Origin: Bacteroides sp.
GTDB taxonomy: Bacteria > Bacteroidota > Bacteroidia > Bacteroidales > Marinifilaceae
Direction of reading: 5' to 3'
NCBI GenBank assembly: GCA_021771575.1
Contig: JAETOX010000006.1
Coordinates: 1 to 57,913, forward strand
Length of the DNA: 57,913 nucleotides
Below the pieces are notes generated by a model. It made no database searches. It worked only from the letters and a program-made list of their open reading frames with translations, and had not been told where the DNA came from. Shown here piece by piece: positions 43,526-52,124 of this stretch; within the stretch, counting starts at the first letter, position 1, and each line of letters begins with the position of its first letter. Position numbers and translations under genes: made by a program.

Positions 43526-43921
43526 TTATTCCATGTTCTGAGCGATCAATGCAGCACAATCCTGCATTTCTTCGGCAGGAAATTGTTTTTTCGGATTGCA
43601 GAAATTCATATCGTCCCCACCGTTCAAGGGTACCAGATGCACATGCGCATGAGGAACATCCAACCCTAACACAGCTACTCCTACGCGTTGACAGGGAATG
43701 CTTTTTCCGATTGCTTTGGCTACTTTTTTAGCGAAGACCATCAGGCCTGCCAATTCTTCGTCGGAAAGATCGAAAATATAATCCGTTTCTTTTTTCGGAA
43801 TAACCAGGGTATGGCCTTTTTGTAAAGGGTTGATATCCAGAAAAGCATAATAATGCTCATCTTCGGCCACTTTATAGGAAGGAATTTCTCCTTGTACGAT
43901 TTTTGAAAAAATTGAAGCCAT
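43526..43921 (-). CDS. HIT-family nucleotide hydrolase/transferase
   Basis: The 131-aa protein has the histidine triad HAHVHLVPL with the preceding DVP, plus the opening SIFSKIVQGEIPSYKVAED and the strand HTLVIPKKETDYIFDL typical of HinT-type proteins, which hydrolyse purine nucleotide phosphoramidates. Cytoplasmic. It follows greA by four bases and is co-transcribed with it, an arrangement seen in many Bacteroidota. Confidence 0.95.
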   Translation of the reverse strand: MASIFSKIVQGEIPSYKVAEDEHYYAFLDINPLQKGHTLVIPKKETDYIFDLSDEELAGLMVFAKKVAKAIGKSIPCQRVGVAVLGLDVPHAHVHLVPLNGGDDMNFCNPKKQFPAEEMQDCAALIAQNME

Positions 43922-43925
43922 AAAT

Positions 43926-44402
43926 TTATAAGCTGATGTCCATGATTTCGAATTCCATTTCGCCGGCTGGTACTTTTACCTGAACTTTGTCGCCTAATTT
44001 CTTTCCTACCAGCGCTTGGGCAATGGGAGTATTGATAGATAGCTTGCCCTCTTTGAAATTGGCTTCTGTCTCCGATACCAAAGTATAAGTCATGGTAGCA
44101 CCCGTTTTAGTATTTTTGATAGTTACCTTGTTTAACATTTGTACTTTAGATGTATCGATCTGTGATTCGTCAATTACCCGGCAACTGGCTATCGTATCTT
44201 GAAGCTGAGCAATCTTTGCTTCCAGCAGCCCTTGGGCATCTTTGGCAGCATCATACTCTGCATTCTCCGAAATATCGCCTTTTTCAATGGCTTCTCCAAT
44301 GGCCTTTGAAATTTTAGGACGCTCTACATTTTGTAGTTTTTCTAACTCTTCCTGTAGTTTTTTCAATCCCTCTTTTGTTACATAAGACACCTTCTTGCTC
44401 AT
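43926..44402 (-). CDS. greA: Transcript cleavage factor GreA
   Basis: GreA enters the secondary channel of RNA polymerase and stimulates cleavage of backtracked RNA. The 158-aa product has the N-terminal coiled coil (TKEGLKKLQEELEKLQNVER, then AIGEAIEKGDISENAEYDAA, with the acidic tip D-I-S-E-N-A-E-Y) and the C-terminal FKBP-like part (INTPIAQALVGKKLGDKVQV). Full length. It is the first gene of an operon with the HIT protein. Its leader holds a hairpin followed by a T-rich run that might act as an attenuator. Confidence 0.98.
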   Translation of the reverse strand: MSKKVSYVTKEGLKKLQEELEKLQNVERPKISKAIGEAIEKGDISENAEYDAAKDAQGLLEAKIAQLQDTIASCRVIDESQIDTSKVQMLNKVTIKNTKTGATMTYTLVSETEANFKEGKLSINTPIAQALVGKKLGDKVQVKVPAGEMEFEIMDISL

Positions 44403-44432
44403 AACCGTTATATTTAGTGTTTATTTTATACA

Positions 44433-44466
44433 AAAAAATAAATGACACTTATCCTCCAATAAGTGC
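44433..44466 (-). promoter_or_regulatory. Hairpin with T-rich tail in the greA leader (candidate attenuator)
   Basis: CACTTAT (44446-44452) and ATAAGTG (44459-44465) form a perfect 7-bp stem whose loop on the minus strand reads TGGAGG. It is followed by TCATTTATTTTTTTG, so RNA polymerase coming from the upstream promoter could stop before greA. The structure lies between the predicted transcription start and the start codon. Confidence 0.5.
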
Positions 44467-44516
44467 CTTTATTAAAAAGAATTCCAATTATTATACAGAA
44501 TCCTCTCCTCCGATGA

Positions 44517-44545
44517 CAAAGGTAGAACCTTTTTTCGGAATAAAA
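44517..44545 (-). promoter_or_regulatory. greA-HIT promoter
   Basis: Minus-strand TACCTTTG (44524-44517) is a perfect -7 box. A TTTA at 44545-44542 gives a 17-base spacer, short of the usual 19. The leader would be about 110 bases. Confidence 0.55.
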
Positions 44546-44630
44546 AAGTTTTTCTAGAAAATTGTACAAACGTTTTCAGGACAGAAACGAGAAAAATACC
44601 TTAATTTTACGCGTGCTAAAAAGTGATAGA

Positions 44631-45110
44631 ATGGAAAAACGAGAAATGTACAATGCCTATGCCGATTTGGAAGGTTATAATTGTTTCGGGTGTTCCCCTG
44701 GCAATCCTTATGGATTGAAATGCCGGTTTGTAGACGAAGGAGAATATGTTACTTGTCATTGGCAGCCTTCGGAAAATTATCAGGGGTTCTTTCATATTTT
44801 GCATGGGGGTATTCAGGCTACCTTGATCGATGAGATTGCCAGTTGGACGATTTTTTCGCGCGAGGCCACAGCGGGGGTAACGACAGAGATCAATGTTAAA
44901 TACCGGAAGCCGGTGCGGACGGATCAGGGAGAAATATGGCTCCGGGCGAAGGTTACCGATGTATCACGCCGTTTGGTGACTGCTCACGTGGAACTTTTTA
45001 ATGAGAAAAACGAACTGGCCGCAGAAGCAGATGTCGTCTATATGGTGTATCCAGAGGAAATAGCCCGGAAGAAATTGGACTGGCCGGGGAAAGAAGCGTT
45101 TTATAAATAA
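44631..45110 (+). CDS. PaaI-type hotdog-fold thioesterase
   Basis: The 159-aa protein has the hotdog core of acyl-CoA thioesterases: the helix segment FHILHGGIQATLIDEIASW contains the family HGG and the catalytic D/E position, followed by GVTTEINVKYRKPVRTDQGE. The N-terminus contains CFGCSPGNPYGLKCRF, the Cys/Gly pattern often found in this subgroup. I chose ATG 44631; the frame is open upstream to a TTG 69 bases earlier, but that part looks like leader. It is followed by the HAD gene after seven bases. Acyl substrate unknown. Confidence 0.9.
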   Translation: MEKREMYNAYADLEGYNCFGCSPGNPYGLKCRFVDEGEYVTCHWQPSENYQGFFHILHGGIQATLIDEIASWTIFSREATAGVTTEINVKYRKPVRTDQGEIWLRAKVTDVSRRLVTAHVELFNEKNELAAEADVVYMVYPEEIARKKLDWPGKEAFYK

Positions 45111-45117
45111 AAGAAAG

Positions 45118-45756
45118 ATGAAGTATAGGAATATTGTATGGGATTGGAACGGGACCTTGTTGGATGATGTGGAAGTTGGTGTGAATACCTTAAACGATAT
45201 GTTGACCAAAAGAGGGTTGAAGACTCTTTCACAGGAAGAATACAAAGATAAATTCGGTTTTCCGGTAGTGGATTTTTATCATGCCATCGGATTCGATATG
45301 GAGAAAGAAAGCTTACATGAAATCTCCGTCGATTTTGTAGAAACATACGATCTCTATGGCCGGGAGGTTAAACTACATACTGCAGTATCGAAAGTGTTGG
45401 CAGAGATACAACGTCGCGGTTACCGGCAATATATTTTGTCTGCTTTGCGTGAGGACCTGTTACAAGACATGTTAACCGTTTTCTCGATCGGTGAACGGTT
45501 TGAAAAAGCTTGTGGTTCGGATAATATTTATGCAGCAGGAAAAATCGACCGGGGGCTTCGGATGTTGAAAGATTGCACGATCAACCCTGCCGAGACCTTG
45601 ATGGTCGGTGATACGTTACACGATGCCGAAGTTGCTGCTGCTTTGGGTTTCGATTGTGTATTGTATAGCGGAGGACATAACAGTGAGTGGCGGCTTCGGC
45701 AAAAAGGACAGGTTATCAGTCGGCTGGAGCAACTCATCGAGGAAAAGCTGTCCTGA
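45118..45756 (+). CDS. HAD-superfamily hydrolase, phosphoglycolate phosphatase-like
   Basis: The 212-aa protein is a haloacid dehalogenase-type phosphatase with a helical cap. Motif I reads VWDWNGTLLDD: the nucleophile Asp is kept but the second, acid/base Asp of DxDGT is replaced by Asn, as occurs in some subfamilies of this group. Motif II is in YILSAL, motif III is K542-region GKIDRGL and motif IV MVGDTLHDAEVAAALG. Phosphoglycolate or a similar small phosphate is a likely substrate. Its last 141 bases overlap a frame on the opposite strand that may be a real gene. Confidence 0.9.
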   Translation: MKYRNIVWDWNGTLLDDVEVGVNTLNDMLTKRGLKTLSQEEYKDKFGFPVVDFYHAIGFDMEKESLHEISVDFVETYDLYGREVKLHTAVSKVLAEIQRRGYRQYILSALREDLLQDMLTVFSIGERFEKACGSDNIYAAGKIDRGLRMLKDCTINPAETLMVGDTLHDAEVAAALGFDCVLYSGGHNSEWRLRQKGQVISRLEQLIEEKLS

Positions 45757-45975
45757 TCTTTCAGACAGTTGAATCATCGGTTTGCGACGTTTCATATAAT
45801 TGGCAATACGGACTTCTCTTTCTTCCTGTGACAAATGAGCCGGGAATTCGAACGTGGTCCGGGCGCTGATAGAGACATATACTACCTCGCCTATTTTTTT
45901 TTTATGTTCTTGTAGGGTGCTTTCGGCCGATTGATAAGAAGGCGTTTGGGAGCGATTATTTTTATCTTTTTTCAT
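45616..45975 (-). CDS. Small basic protein of unknown function, last gene of the helicase-CSP operon
   Basis: The 119-aa frame begins 21 bases after the cold-shock gene and reads as a credible protein for its first 85 residues (MKKDKNNRSQTPSYQSAEST, then EEREVRIANYMKRRKPMIQL). The remaining third overlaps the end of the convergent HAD gene. The codons for residues 25-28 contain ten A residues in a row, a possible slippage site that could change the C-terminus. No family recognised. It could be a nucleic-acid-binding or ribosome-associated protein given its charge and neighbours, but that is only a guess. Confidence 0.55.
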   Translation of the reverse strand: MKKDKNNRSQTPSYQSAESTLQEHKKKIGEVVYVSISARTTFEFPAHLSQEEREVRIANYMKRRKPMIQLSERSGQLFLDELLQPTDNLSFLPKPPLTVMSSAIQYTIETQSSSNFGIV

Positions 45976-45996
45976 AGCTGTGGGTATTATACGTAC

Positions 45997-46443
45997 TTAG
46001 GATTGATTGATAGGGCGGATGTTGATGGCATTCATCCCTCTTTTGCCACGTTCGAGTTCGAAATAAACAATGTCGTTTTCGGCAATAGCGGTGAGCACAT
46101 TGTTTACATGAAAAAAATATTTATCCGTACCTGCCAGATCTTTGATAAAACCGTAACCTTTGGACGTATTGAAATGTTCTACCCGACCTTTGAAGGGAGG
46201 AAACATCTCTTTTTTAGGGGTAGATATCCTGATTTCTTCGTGATTTATTTCCTCTTTGGGACCTTCTTTTTCCGGAGGTGTCGACGTAATCCTTCCGTTT
46301 TCGTCGACATAAGCGATCATATCGTCCCAACTATTGCCTTTGCCGGATAATTTTCTTTCTTCTTTTCGTTTTTGCTTTTCGATTCTTCGGGCCTGTTTTT
46401 TCTTTTCATTTTCGCGTTTACTGTATATTTCCGGTTTTGCCAT
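45997..46443 (-). CDS. Cold-shock domain protein with basic N-terminal extension
   Basis: The C-terminal 65 residues are a cold-shock domain with both RNA-binding motifs: RVEHFNTSKGYGFIKD (RNP1-like) and KYFFHVNNV (RNP2-like). Ordinary cold-shock proteins have about 67 residues; this one has 148 because of a highly basic, helical extension (KRENEKKKQARRIEKQKRKE) and a linker. It binds single-stranded RNA or DNA and can act as an RNA chaperone. It starts 15 bases after the DEAD-box helicase gene, and the two likely unwind structured RNA together. Confidence 0.93.
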   Translation of the reverse strand: MAKPEIYSKRENEKKKQARRIEKQKRKEERKLSGKGNSWDDMIAYVDENGRITSTPPEKEGPKEEINHEEIRISTPKKEMFPPFKGRVEHFNTSKGYGFIKDLAGTDKYFFHVNNVLTAIAENDIVYFELERGKRGMNAINIRPINQS

Positions 46444-46458
46444 ATTTCATCTATTGGT

Positions 46459-47571
46459 TTATACTGATGTGAGTTTTTTTCCTATTAATTTTTGTATGCT
46501 TTGGACCAACTTACGTTCTTCGGGAGAGCAAAAAGTGAACGCTTTACCCGTATTTCCGGCTCGTCCGGTACGTCCGATGCGGTGTATATAAGTTTCGGGT
46601 ACATCGGGCAAGTCATAGTTGATCACCAAAGGGAGTTCGTTGATGTCGATACCCCGGGCGGCAATGTCGGTGGCGACCAGCACCCGTGTCTTTCCTGATT
46701 TGAAATTTTCCAGGGCCGATTGTCTGGCAGCTTGACTTTTGTTGCCATGAATGGCTTGACTACCGATGCCGGCTTTGCTCAGGGTTCTGACAATTCGGTC
46801 TGCATTGTGTTTGGTCCGTGAAAAAACCAAGACCGATTGGTCGGGGACTTTTTGTAAAATAGAGATGAGCAAAGGCCCTTTTTTTTCTTTTTCTATAAAA
46901 TAGACGAATTGTTCGATAACATCGACAGTCGGTGATTCGGGAGTAATATCGATTTTTACAGGGTCATTCAATAATGACCGGGTTAGCGAAACGATCGATT
47001 TCGGTAAAGTGGCCGAAAAAAACAGCGTTTGTTTCTCTTTCGGAAGTTTTGCCAATATCCGTTTGATATCGTGGATAAAACCCATGTCCAGCATGCGGTC
47101 GGCTTCATCGAGTACAAAGTAGCGAATCTGATTCAAGTGGATATATCCCTGGTTCATCAGATCAAGCAGACGGCCGGGAGTAGCTACCAGAATGTCGGTT
47201 CCTTTTTGTAGCATATTCACTTGTGGACGCTGATTTACACCTCCAAATAAAACGTCGTGGCGGATGGGGGTGTAGTGGGCATAATCACCTATACATTCAC
47301 TGATCTGTAACGCCAGCTCACGGGTAGGAGTCAGGATCAACGCTTGGGGAAGGCGAGCCCCGGCGATCTTTTTATCGGTCAGCAAATGCTGTATAATAGG
47401 AATGGCAAAAGAGGCAGTTTTGCCCGTTCCGGTTTGAGCACAACCTATAATATCATGGCGGGTTAAGGCTACAGGGATGGCTTTACTTTGGATTGGGGTC
47501 GGTACAGTATAGCCTTTTTCTTCAATTGCTTTTAAAATAGGAAGGGCTATATTCAATTCTTTAAATGTCAT
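46459..47571 (-). CDS. DEAD-box RNA helicase, RhlE-like
   Basis: An ATP-dependent RNA helicase of 370 aa with the complete motif set: Q-motif (FKELNIALPILKAIEEKGY, GYTVPTPIQSKAIP), motif I AQTGTGKT, Ia PTRELALQ, Ib GGVNQR and TPGRLLDL, II DEAD, III SAT, V TDIAARGIDI, VI HRIGRTGRAG. The C-terminal tail after motif VI is short (about 30 residues), giving the minimal helicase core of the RhlE group. It is the first gene of an operon with a cold-shock protein, which suggests RNA remodelling at low temperature or during ribosome assembly. The leader is long, about 135 bases. Confidence 0.96.
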   Translation of the reverse strand: MTFKELNIALPILKAIEEKGYTVPTPIQSKAIPVALTRHDIIGCAQTGTGKTASFAIPIIQHLLTDKKIAGARLPQALILTPTRELALQISECIGDYAHYTPIRHDVLFGGVNQRPQVNMLQKGTDILVATPGRLLDLMNQGYIHLNQIRYFVLDEADRMLDMGFIHDIKRILAKLPKEKQTLFFSATLPKSIVSLTRSLLNDPVKIDITPESPTVDVIEQFVYFIEKEKKGPLLISILQKVPDQSVLVFSRTKHNADRIVRTLSKAGIGSQAIHGNKSQAARQSALENFKSGKTRVLVATDIAARGIDINELPLVINYDLPDVPETYIHRIGRTGRAGNTGKAFTFCSPEERKLVQSIQKLIGKKLTSV

Positions 47572-47712
47572 ATCGTGCTTTTGGCTGTATTGAAACAGCG
47601 ATTATGTTCCGGTATCGGATTTTAATACGAATAGAGTAAAGAAGATTATAGGAAAGGACCACTTAATAAAAGAAGAACTATGTCGACAATAATTTATAAC
47701 TCTAATCTCTGA

Positions 47713-47720
47713 CAAAGATA
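47713..47720 (-). promoter_or_regulatory. -7 box of the helicase-CSP operon
   Basis: Minus-strand TATCTTTG is a perfect -7 box; the -33 region has TTGC instead of TTTG. Transcription would begin near 47706, leaving a leader of about 135 bases that ends in a small hairpin (47584-47599) 13 bases before the start codon. Confidence 0.5.
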
Positions 47721-47765
47721 ATACAATAAATCGGAAAAGCAATATTATTCTTTATTTTAACATAA

Positions 47766-47803
47766 AAAAGCGGGATTACTTACCTGAAGTAGTCCCGCTT
47801 TGC
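47766..47803 (-). terminator. Terminator of the metal efflux operon
   Basis: AAAGCGGGATTACTT and AAGTAGTCCCGCTTT form a long stem with one T-G pair and a 5-base loop; on the minus strand it is followed by TTTTTTATG. It lies about 20 bases after the outer-membrane factor gene. Confidence 0.85.
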
Positions 47804-47823
47804 TGTTTTCGTTATAAAAAAAT

Positions 47824-49008
47824 TCACAAGGTGTATTGAAGTAATTGGGCGACGGTATCCTGATACTCTTTTTCGACATCCAGGTAATTTTGAATACTAT
47901 CGTAAAGAATCGTGATTTCTACGAAATATTCCACCATCGATATCTGTCCTGACTTGAGGGCTTTATTGAGTAATTCTTCGTTACGTTGCAGGGACAATAC
48001 TTCTTTATATTCCTTGCAGGAGCTTTGTAAAGCCTGTGCTTGCAAGTAAAGTTCCTGTAGAGTGGCCTTTTGGGTTTGCCATTTGTCTTCGATGTTTGCG
48101 GCAGCGTATTCAGCTTGTGCTTTCGCTTGTTTCACAGTGTTTTTGTTTTCCCATAAGGGAATCGACATGCCGATCCGGAAACCGTTCAGTTTCTCTTCGC
48201 TACCGCCATTGCGCCGGTAACCGACGTCGAATTTGGGGAGCGTAAGTGCCCGGCTGACTTTCACCTCGCGTTGTGCTGCTTCCGACTCTCCGGTCAGGCT
48301 TTTGAGGGTTGGATCGGCCGACAGATAAGCCTTTTCCAGATTTTCATACTCGGGAAGAGAAGCTGAGGGCGTAAAATCCGTATCGGTGAATTCGATAGGC
48401 AGGCCTCCGTTTAAAGCTTGTAATTGTTCTAGCTGGGCTCGTAGGTTGGCCTGATTTTGCCGGCTGGCATTCCGGGCGTTGATCTTTTCAAGCTGGATTT
48501 TATTCAGTTCCAGCTGATTGGCGTCGCCCGAGTTGAAACGTCGATGGTACAGCTCAGAGAGTAGTTCGGCATTCTTCAACCGGTTGTCCAACAGTTGCTT
48601 TTGACGCCGAAGATAGATGATTTCTAGGCAAGTCTGTTGAGCGGTCAATAAGATTTGCTGGCGGGTAGCGGCATACTGATGATCCGAAGTGACGGATTTT
48701 AGTTTAGCCAGTTTATTTTTGTTGAAATAAACGGTAGGGAAGTCGAATGCTTGTACAACGGCTAGTTCGTTGACATTTCCGCCGACACTTCGATCCGCCC
48801 ATAGCTGGTTGAGTTCCACTGTGGGATTGGGTAAGTAATTCCCTGTCCGGGCTTCCAGTTTCTGACTTTCGTTCAGATGCTGGCTGGCTAGTAAAGTCTT
48901 ATTATTGATGGCTATGCTTTTGAGTACTTCGGCAATGCCCGTTTGAGCCCAAAGCTTGGGGGCCATCCCTGTTAAGAGGAGAATGAATATATAGATATTC
49001 TTTTTCAT
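47824..49008 (-). CDS. TolC-family outer membrane efflux protein (CzcC/CusC-like)
   Basis: The 394-aa protein is the outer-membrane channel of the tripartite metal efflux system. It has a cleavable signal peptide (NIYIFILLLTGMAPKLWAQ), then two related alpha-helical halves typical of TolC (for example LKNAELLSELYHRRFNSGDANQLELNKI and LNKALKSGQISMVEYFVEIT). Its ATG overlaps the stop of the RND pump gene by four bases. It is shorter than TolC and fits the CzcC group. A terminator follows. Confidence 0.93.
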   Translation of the reverse strand: MKKNIYIFILLLTGMAPKLWAQTGIAEVLKSIAINNKTLLASQHLNESQKLEARTGNYLPNPTVELNQLWADRSVGGNVNELAVVQAFDFPTVYFNKNKLAKLKSVTSDHQYAATRQQILLTAQQTCLEIIYLRRQKQLLDNRLKNAELLSELYHRRFNSGDANQLELNKIQLEKINARNASRQNQANLRAQLEQLQALNGGLPIEFTDTDFTPSASLPEYENLEKAYLSADPTLKSLTGESEAAQREVKVSRALTLPKFDVGYRRNGGSEEKLNGFRIGMSIPLWENKNTVKQAKAQAEYAAANIEDKWQTQKATLQELYLQAQALQSSCKEYKEVLSLQRNEELLNKALKSGQISMVEYFVEITILYDSIQNYLDVEKEYQDTVAQLLQYTL

Positions 49009-52000
49009 GATATCGTTTTTTGATAGGCTTTTTTCCTGTTCAGTAAATAATATACGATTGGTACGACGAATCCGTTCAGTAGGGTAGAACTCAGCAGGCC
49101 GCCTAAGATTACTTGTGCCATCGGACTCTGAATTTCATTTCCGGGCAGATCTCCGCCGATTGCCAGTGGAATAAGGGCCAGGGCTGATGTCAAGGCCGTC
49201 ATCAGGATCGGATTCAACCGGTCTAAAGACCCCTGAACAATACTATCGGTCAAACCGAGACCCTCGCTTTGTAGCTTGTTATAATGAGAAACCAGCAGAA
49301 TACCGTTACGGGTAGCGATGCCGAACAGGGAAATAAATCCGATGATGGCTGGAATGCTGATCACCCCGGAAGTAAACCAGATGCTAATGACTCCGCCGAT
49401 AATGGCCAGCGGTAAGTTGAGCATAATGATACCGGATAAAGGTACACTCCGAAATTCATGGTATAAAATCAAGAAAATCAGCAGGATGGAAATCAATGAA
49501 GTCAGAAACAGCGTGCGGGATGCAGCAGCCTCACTTTCGAATTGTCCCCCGTATTCTACATGATAGCCTTCGGGAAGAGTGATCTGTTCATCAACTGTTC
49601 GGCGGATGTCGTTGACTACACCTTTCAGGTCGCGTCCGGCGACATTGGCCGAAACTACGATCTTACGCTGTACATTTTCCCGGCTGATAGTGTTGGGACC
49701 TCCCAGTGGAAGGATTTCGGCAACATACTGAAGCGGAATTTTGTGGCCATTGGCATCGATCGTCAATTCTCCGATTTCCTCCATGGTGGTTCGTTGTACA
49801 TCGTTGACTTTTACAGTGAGATCGAAAACTTTACCTCCTTCATTCACCTGAGAAACCACTTTTCCTGAAAGGGCGACATTGATGAATTCCGAAAATTCGG
49901 GTAAGGTGATTCCATATTTGGCCAGCATATCCCGTTTCGGATGGATTTGCAATTGAGGACGTTCGATTTGCTGTTCCAGGGTCAGGTCGGCAATGCCCTC
50001 GATTTCCTGAATAGAGTTTTTGATCTGGCTGCCTAATTGAAATAGTTTATTTAGGTCCGGGCCAAATAATTTGATGGCAATGTTGGCTTGCGTCCCCGAA
50101 AGCATCGCATCGATACGGTGGGAAATAGGTTGACCGATTTCAATGTTCGCTCCTTTGATCGTACCCAGCTGGCTACGTACGGCTGCCAGGAATTCATCCC
50201 GGTTGCGGTCCTTGAGCTCGAAGGGGGCTTCGATTTCGGAAGTATTCACCCCAAGAGCATGTTCATCCAGTTCGGCGCGTCCTGTTTTACGGGCTACCGT
50301 TTGTATTTCCGGAAATTCCATCAGCATTTGTTCGGCCAGTAAACCCATTTTATCCGATTCTTCCAGAGAAATACCGGGCATGGTACTTACATTGATCGTC
50401 AAAGAACCTTCGTTGAAAGGAGGCAAAAAGCTGCGTCCTAATTGAAACAAGACGATAAGCGTCAGGAGCAGCAATCCTCCGGCTGTGCTAATCACAAGTT
50501 TTTTGTAACGGAGCGCCCATTGCAGCGCCCGGCGATAGGCTTTCTTCAGGCTCCGGGAAACGAAAGGCTCTTTTTCACTTTTTTTCAATGCTTTTTCCGT
50601 GGTCAGCAGATAACTGCACAACACCGGAGTAAGAGTCAGGGCGATTACCGTAGACGCAAACAGAGCTACTACAAAAGCGATTCCTAGTGGAATCAACATC
50701 CGGCCTTCCATGCCCGAAAGAAAAAATAAGGGTAAAAAGCAAGCTACGATAATCAAAGTAGAATTGAGGATCGGCATCCTTACCTCTTTTGAACCTTCGA
50801 AGACAATGAGCCGGGTCGGCCGCCGTTCCTCCTTCGGCTTTAATCGGTTTTCTCGCAGGCGTTTATACACATTTTCTACATCTACGATGGCATCATCTAC
50901 CAGCGAGCCGATGGCAATGGCCAGACCGCCGAGGCTCATGGTGTTGATCGTCAGGCCCAGGGCATGCATCACTAAAATAGCCATAAGTAGAGACAAGGGA
51001 AGAGCTATCAGGGAAATGATTGTGGTTCGGAAATTCATCAGGAAGAAGAATAACACCACAATGACGAAGACAGAGCCTTCGAGCAAAGCCTGCTGGATGT
51101 TGTTGATGGAACTTTCGATGAAGCGGGATTGACGGAAAATGTCTGTGGAGATACTAACATCTACTGGTAGTGTCTTTTGCAGGTCGCGGATAGAAGCATC
51201 CAGTTTTTCTGTCAGTTCCAGGGTGTTGGTACCCGGTTGTTTCGTGACGGTGACCAATACGGCAGGTCTACCTTTTTCGGACGCCAGACCCAGTTTCGGA
51301 GTCTTGGCTCCGATTCGTACATCGGCGATGTCCGCTAAGGTGATGGGGAGGTCGTCAACGGTTTTTACTACGGCTTTTCCCAATTCCTCCGTATTGGTGG
51401 TCGCCAGTACTCCTTGTACGATATATTCGTTTCCGTATTCATACAGAATACCGCCGGTTGCGTTTTGATTCATGTTTTCGACAACGGGCAGCACTTCGTT
51501 CAGGCCGATACCATAGTGTTTCATACGCGCCGGATCGAGTAAAATCTGATATTCTTTCAGATCGCCTCCGATGACAGCTACTTGGGCAACTCCTCCAGTG
51601 GACAGCAGACGAGGACGGATGGTCCAATCGGCAATAGTGCGAAGATCCTGTAGGGAGGTTGTATCGGCAGTAAGACCGATAATCATCATTTCTCCCAGAA
51701 TAGACGATTGCGGACCAAGAGTCGGTTGGCCGACATTGTTTGGTAAGGCATCGCCCAGAGTAGCTAATTTTTCAGAAACAATCTGCCGGGCGGTATAGAT
51801 ATTGGTTCCCCATTCGAATTCCACCCATACCACTGAGAAACCTGTAGTTGAGGATGAACGTACCCGGCGTACATCGGTGGCGCCGTTAACGGCAGTTTCT
51901 ACGGGAAAAGTAACCAGACGCTCTACTTCTTCGGGGGCCATTCCCTGAGCCTCCGTCATGACCACTACGGTCGGTGCATTCAAGTCCGGAAATACGTCGA

Positions 52001-52106
52001 CTTCCATATTTTTAGCGGTAATGCTACCCCAGACGAGTAAAGCAATTGCCGCAATCATTACCAACAGTCGGTTGTGTAATGAATATTGTATGATTTTATT
52101 CAGCAT
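49005..52106 (-). CDS. CzcA/CusA-family heavy-metal efflux RND transporter
   Basis: The 1033-aa inner-membrane proton-driven pump has twelve membrane helices and two large periplasmic loops, as in other RND proteins (LLVMIAAIALLVWGSITAKN at the start; VLFQLGRSFLPPFNEGSLTI in the middle; a duplicated arrangement after). The fourth membrane helix contains the family motif as AIAIGSLVDDAIVDVENVYK, with two acidic residues where the HME subgroups differ. The metal is therefore uncertain: Cu/Ag, or divalent ions such as Zn, Co or Cd. The pump overlaps the outer-membrane gene and begins 18 bases after the adaptor gene. Confidence 0.96.
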   Translation of the reverse strand: MLNKIIQYSLHNRLLVMIAAIALLVWGSITAKNMEVDVFPDLNAPTVVVMTEAQGMAPEEVERLVTFPVETAVNGATDVRRVRSSSTTGFSVVWVEFEWGTNIYTARQIVSEKLATLGDALPNNVGQPTLGPQSSILGEMMIIGLTADTTSLQDLRTIADWTIRPRLLSTGGVAQVAVIGGDLKEYQILLDPARMKHYGIGLNEVLPVVENMNQNATGGILYEYGNEYIVQGVLATTNTEELGKAVVKTVDDLPITLADIADVRIGAKTPKLGLASEKGRPAVLVTVTKQPGTNTLELTEKLDASIRDLQKTLPVDVSISTDIFRQSRFIESSINNIQQALLEGSVFVIVVLFFFLMNFRTTIISLIALPLSLLMAILVMHALGLTINTMSLGGLAIAIGSLVDDAIVDVENVYKRLRENRLKPKEERRPTRLIVFEGSKEVRMPILNSTLIIVACFLPLFFLSGMEGRMLIPLGIAFVVALFASTVIALTLTPVLCSYLLTTEKALKKSEKEPFVSRSLKKAYRRALQWALRYKKLVISTAGGLLLLTLIVLFQLGRSFLPPFNEGSLTINVSTMPGISLEESDKMGLLAEQMLMEFPEIQTVARKTGRAELDEHALGVNTSEIEAPFELKDRNRDEFLAAVRSQLGTIKGANIEIGQPISHRIDAMLSGTQANIAIKLFGPDLNKLFQLGSQIKNSIQEIEGIADLTLEQQIERPQLQIHPKRDMLAKYGITLPEFSEFINVALSGKVVSQVNEGGKVFDLTVKVNDVQRTTMEEIGELTIDANGHKIPLQYVAEILPLGGPNTISRENVQRKIVVSANVAGRDLKGVVNDIRRTVDEQITLPEGYHVEYGGQFESEAAASRTLFLTSLISILLIFLILYHEFRSVPLSGIIMLNLPLAIIGGVISIWFTSGVISIPAIIGFISLFGIATRNGILLVSHYNKLQSEGLGLTDSIVQGSLDRLNPILMTALTSALALIPLAIGGDLPGNEIQSPMAQVILGGLLSSTLLNGFVVPIVYYLLNRKKAYQKTIS

Positions 52107-52124
52107 AGGATTCTTTTAACCGGT

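Noticed and set aside
44562-44630. Upstream TTG start for the hotdog thioesterase
   Set aside because: The added 23 residues have no family similarity, and ATG 44631 gives the normal N-terminus.
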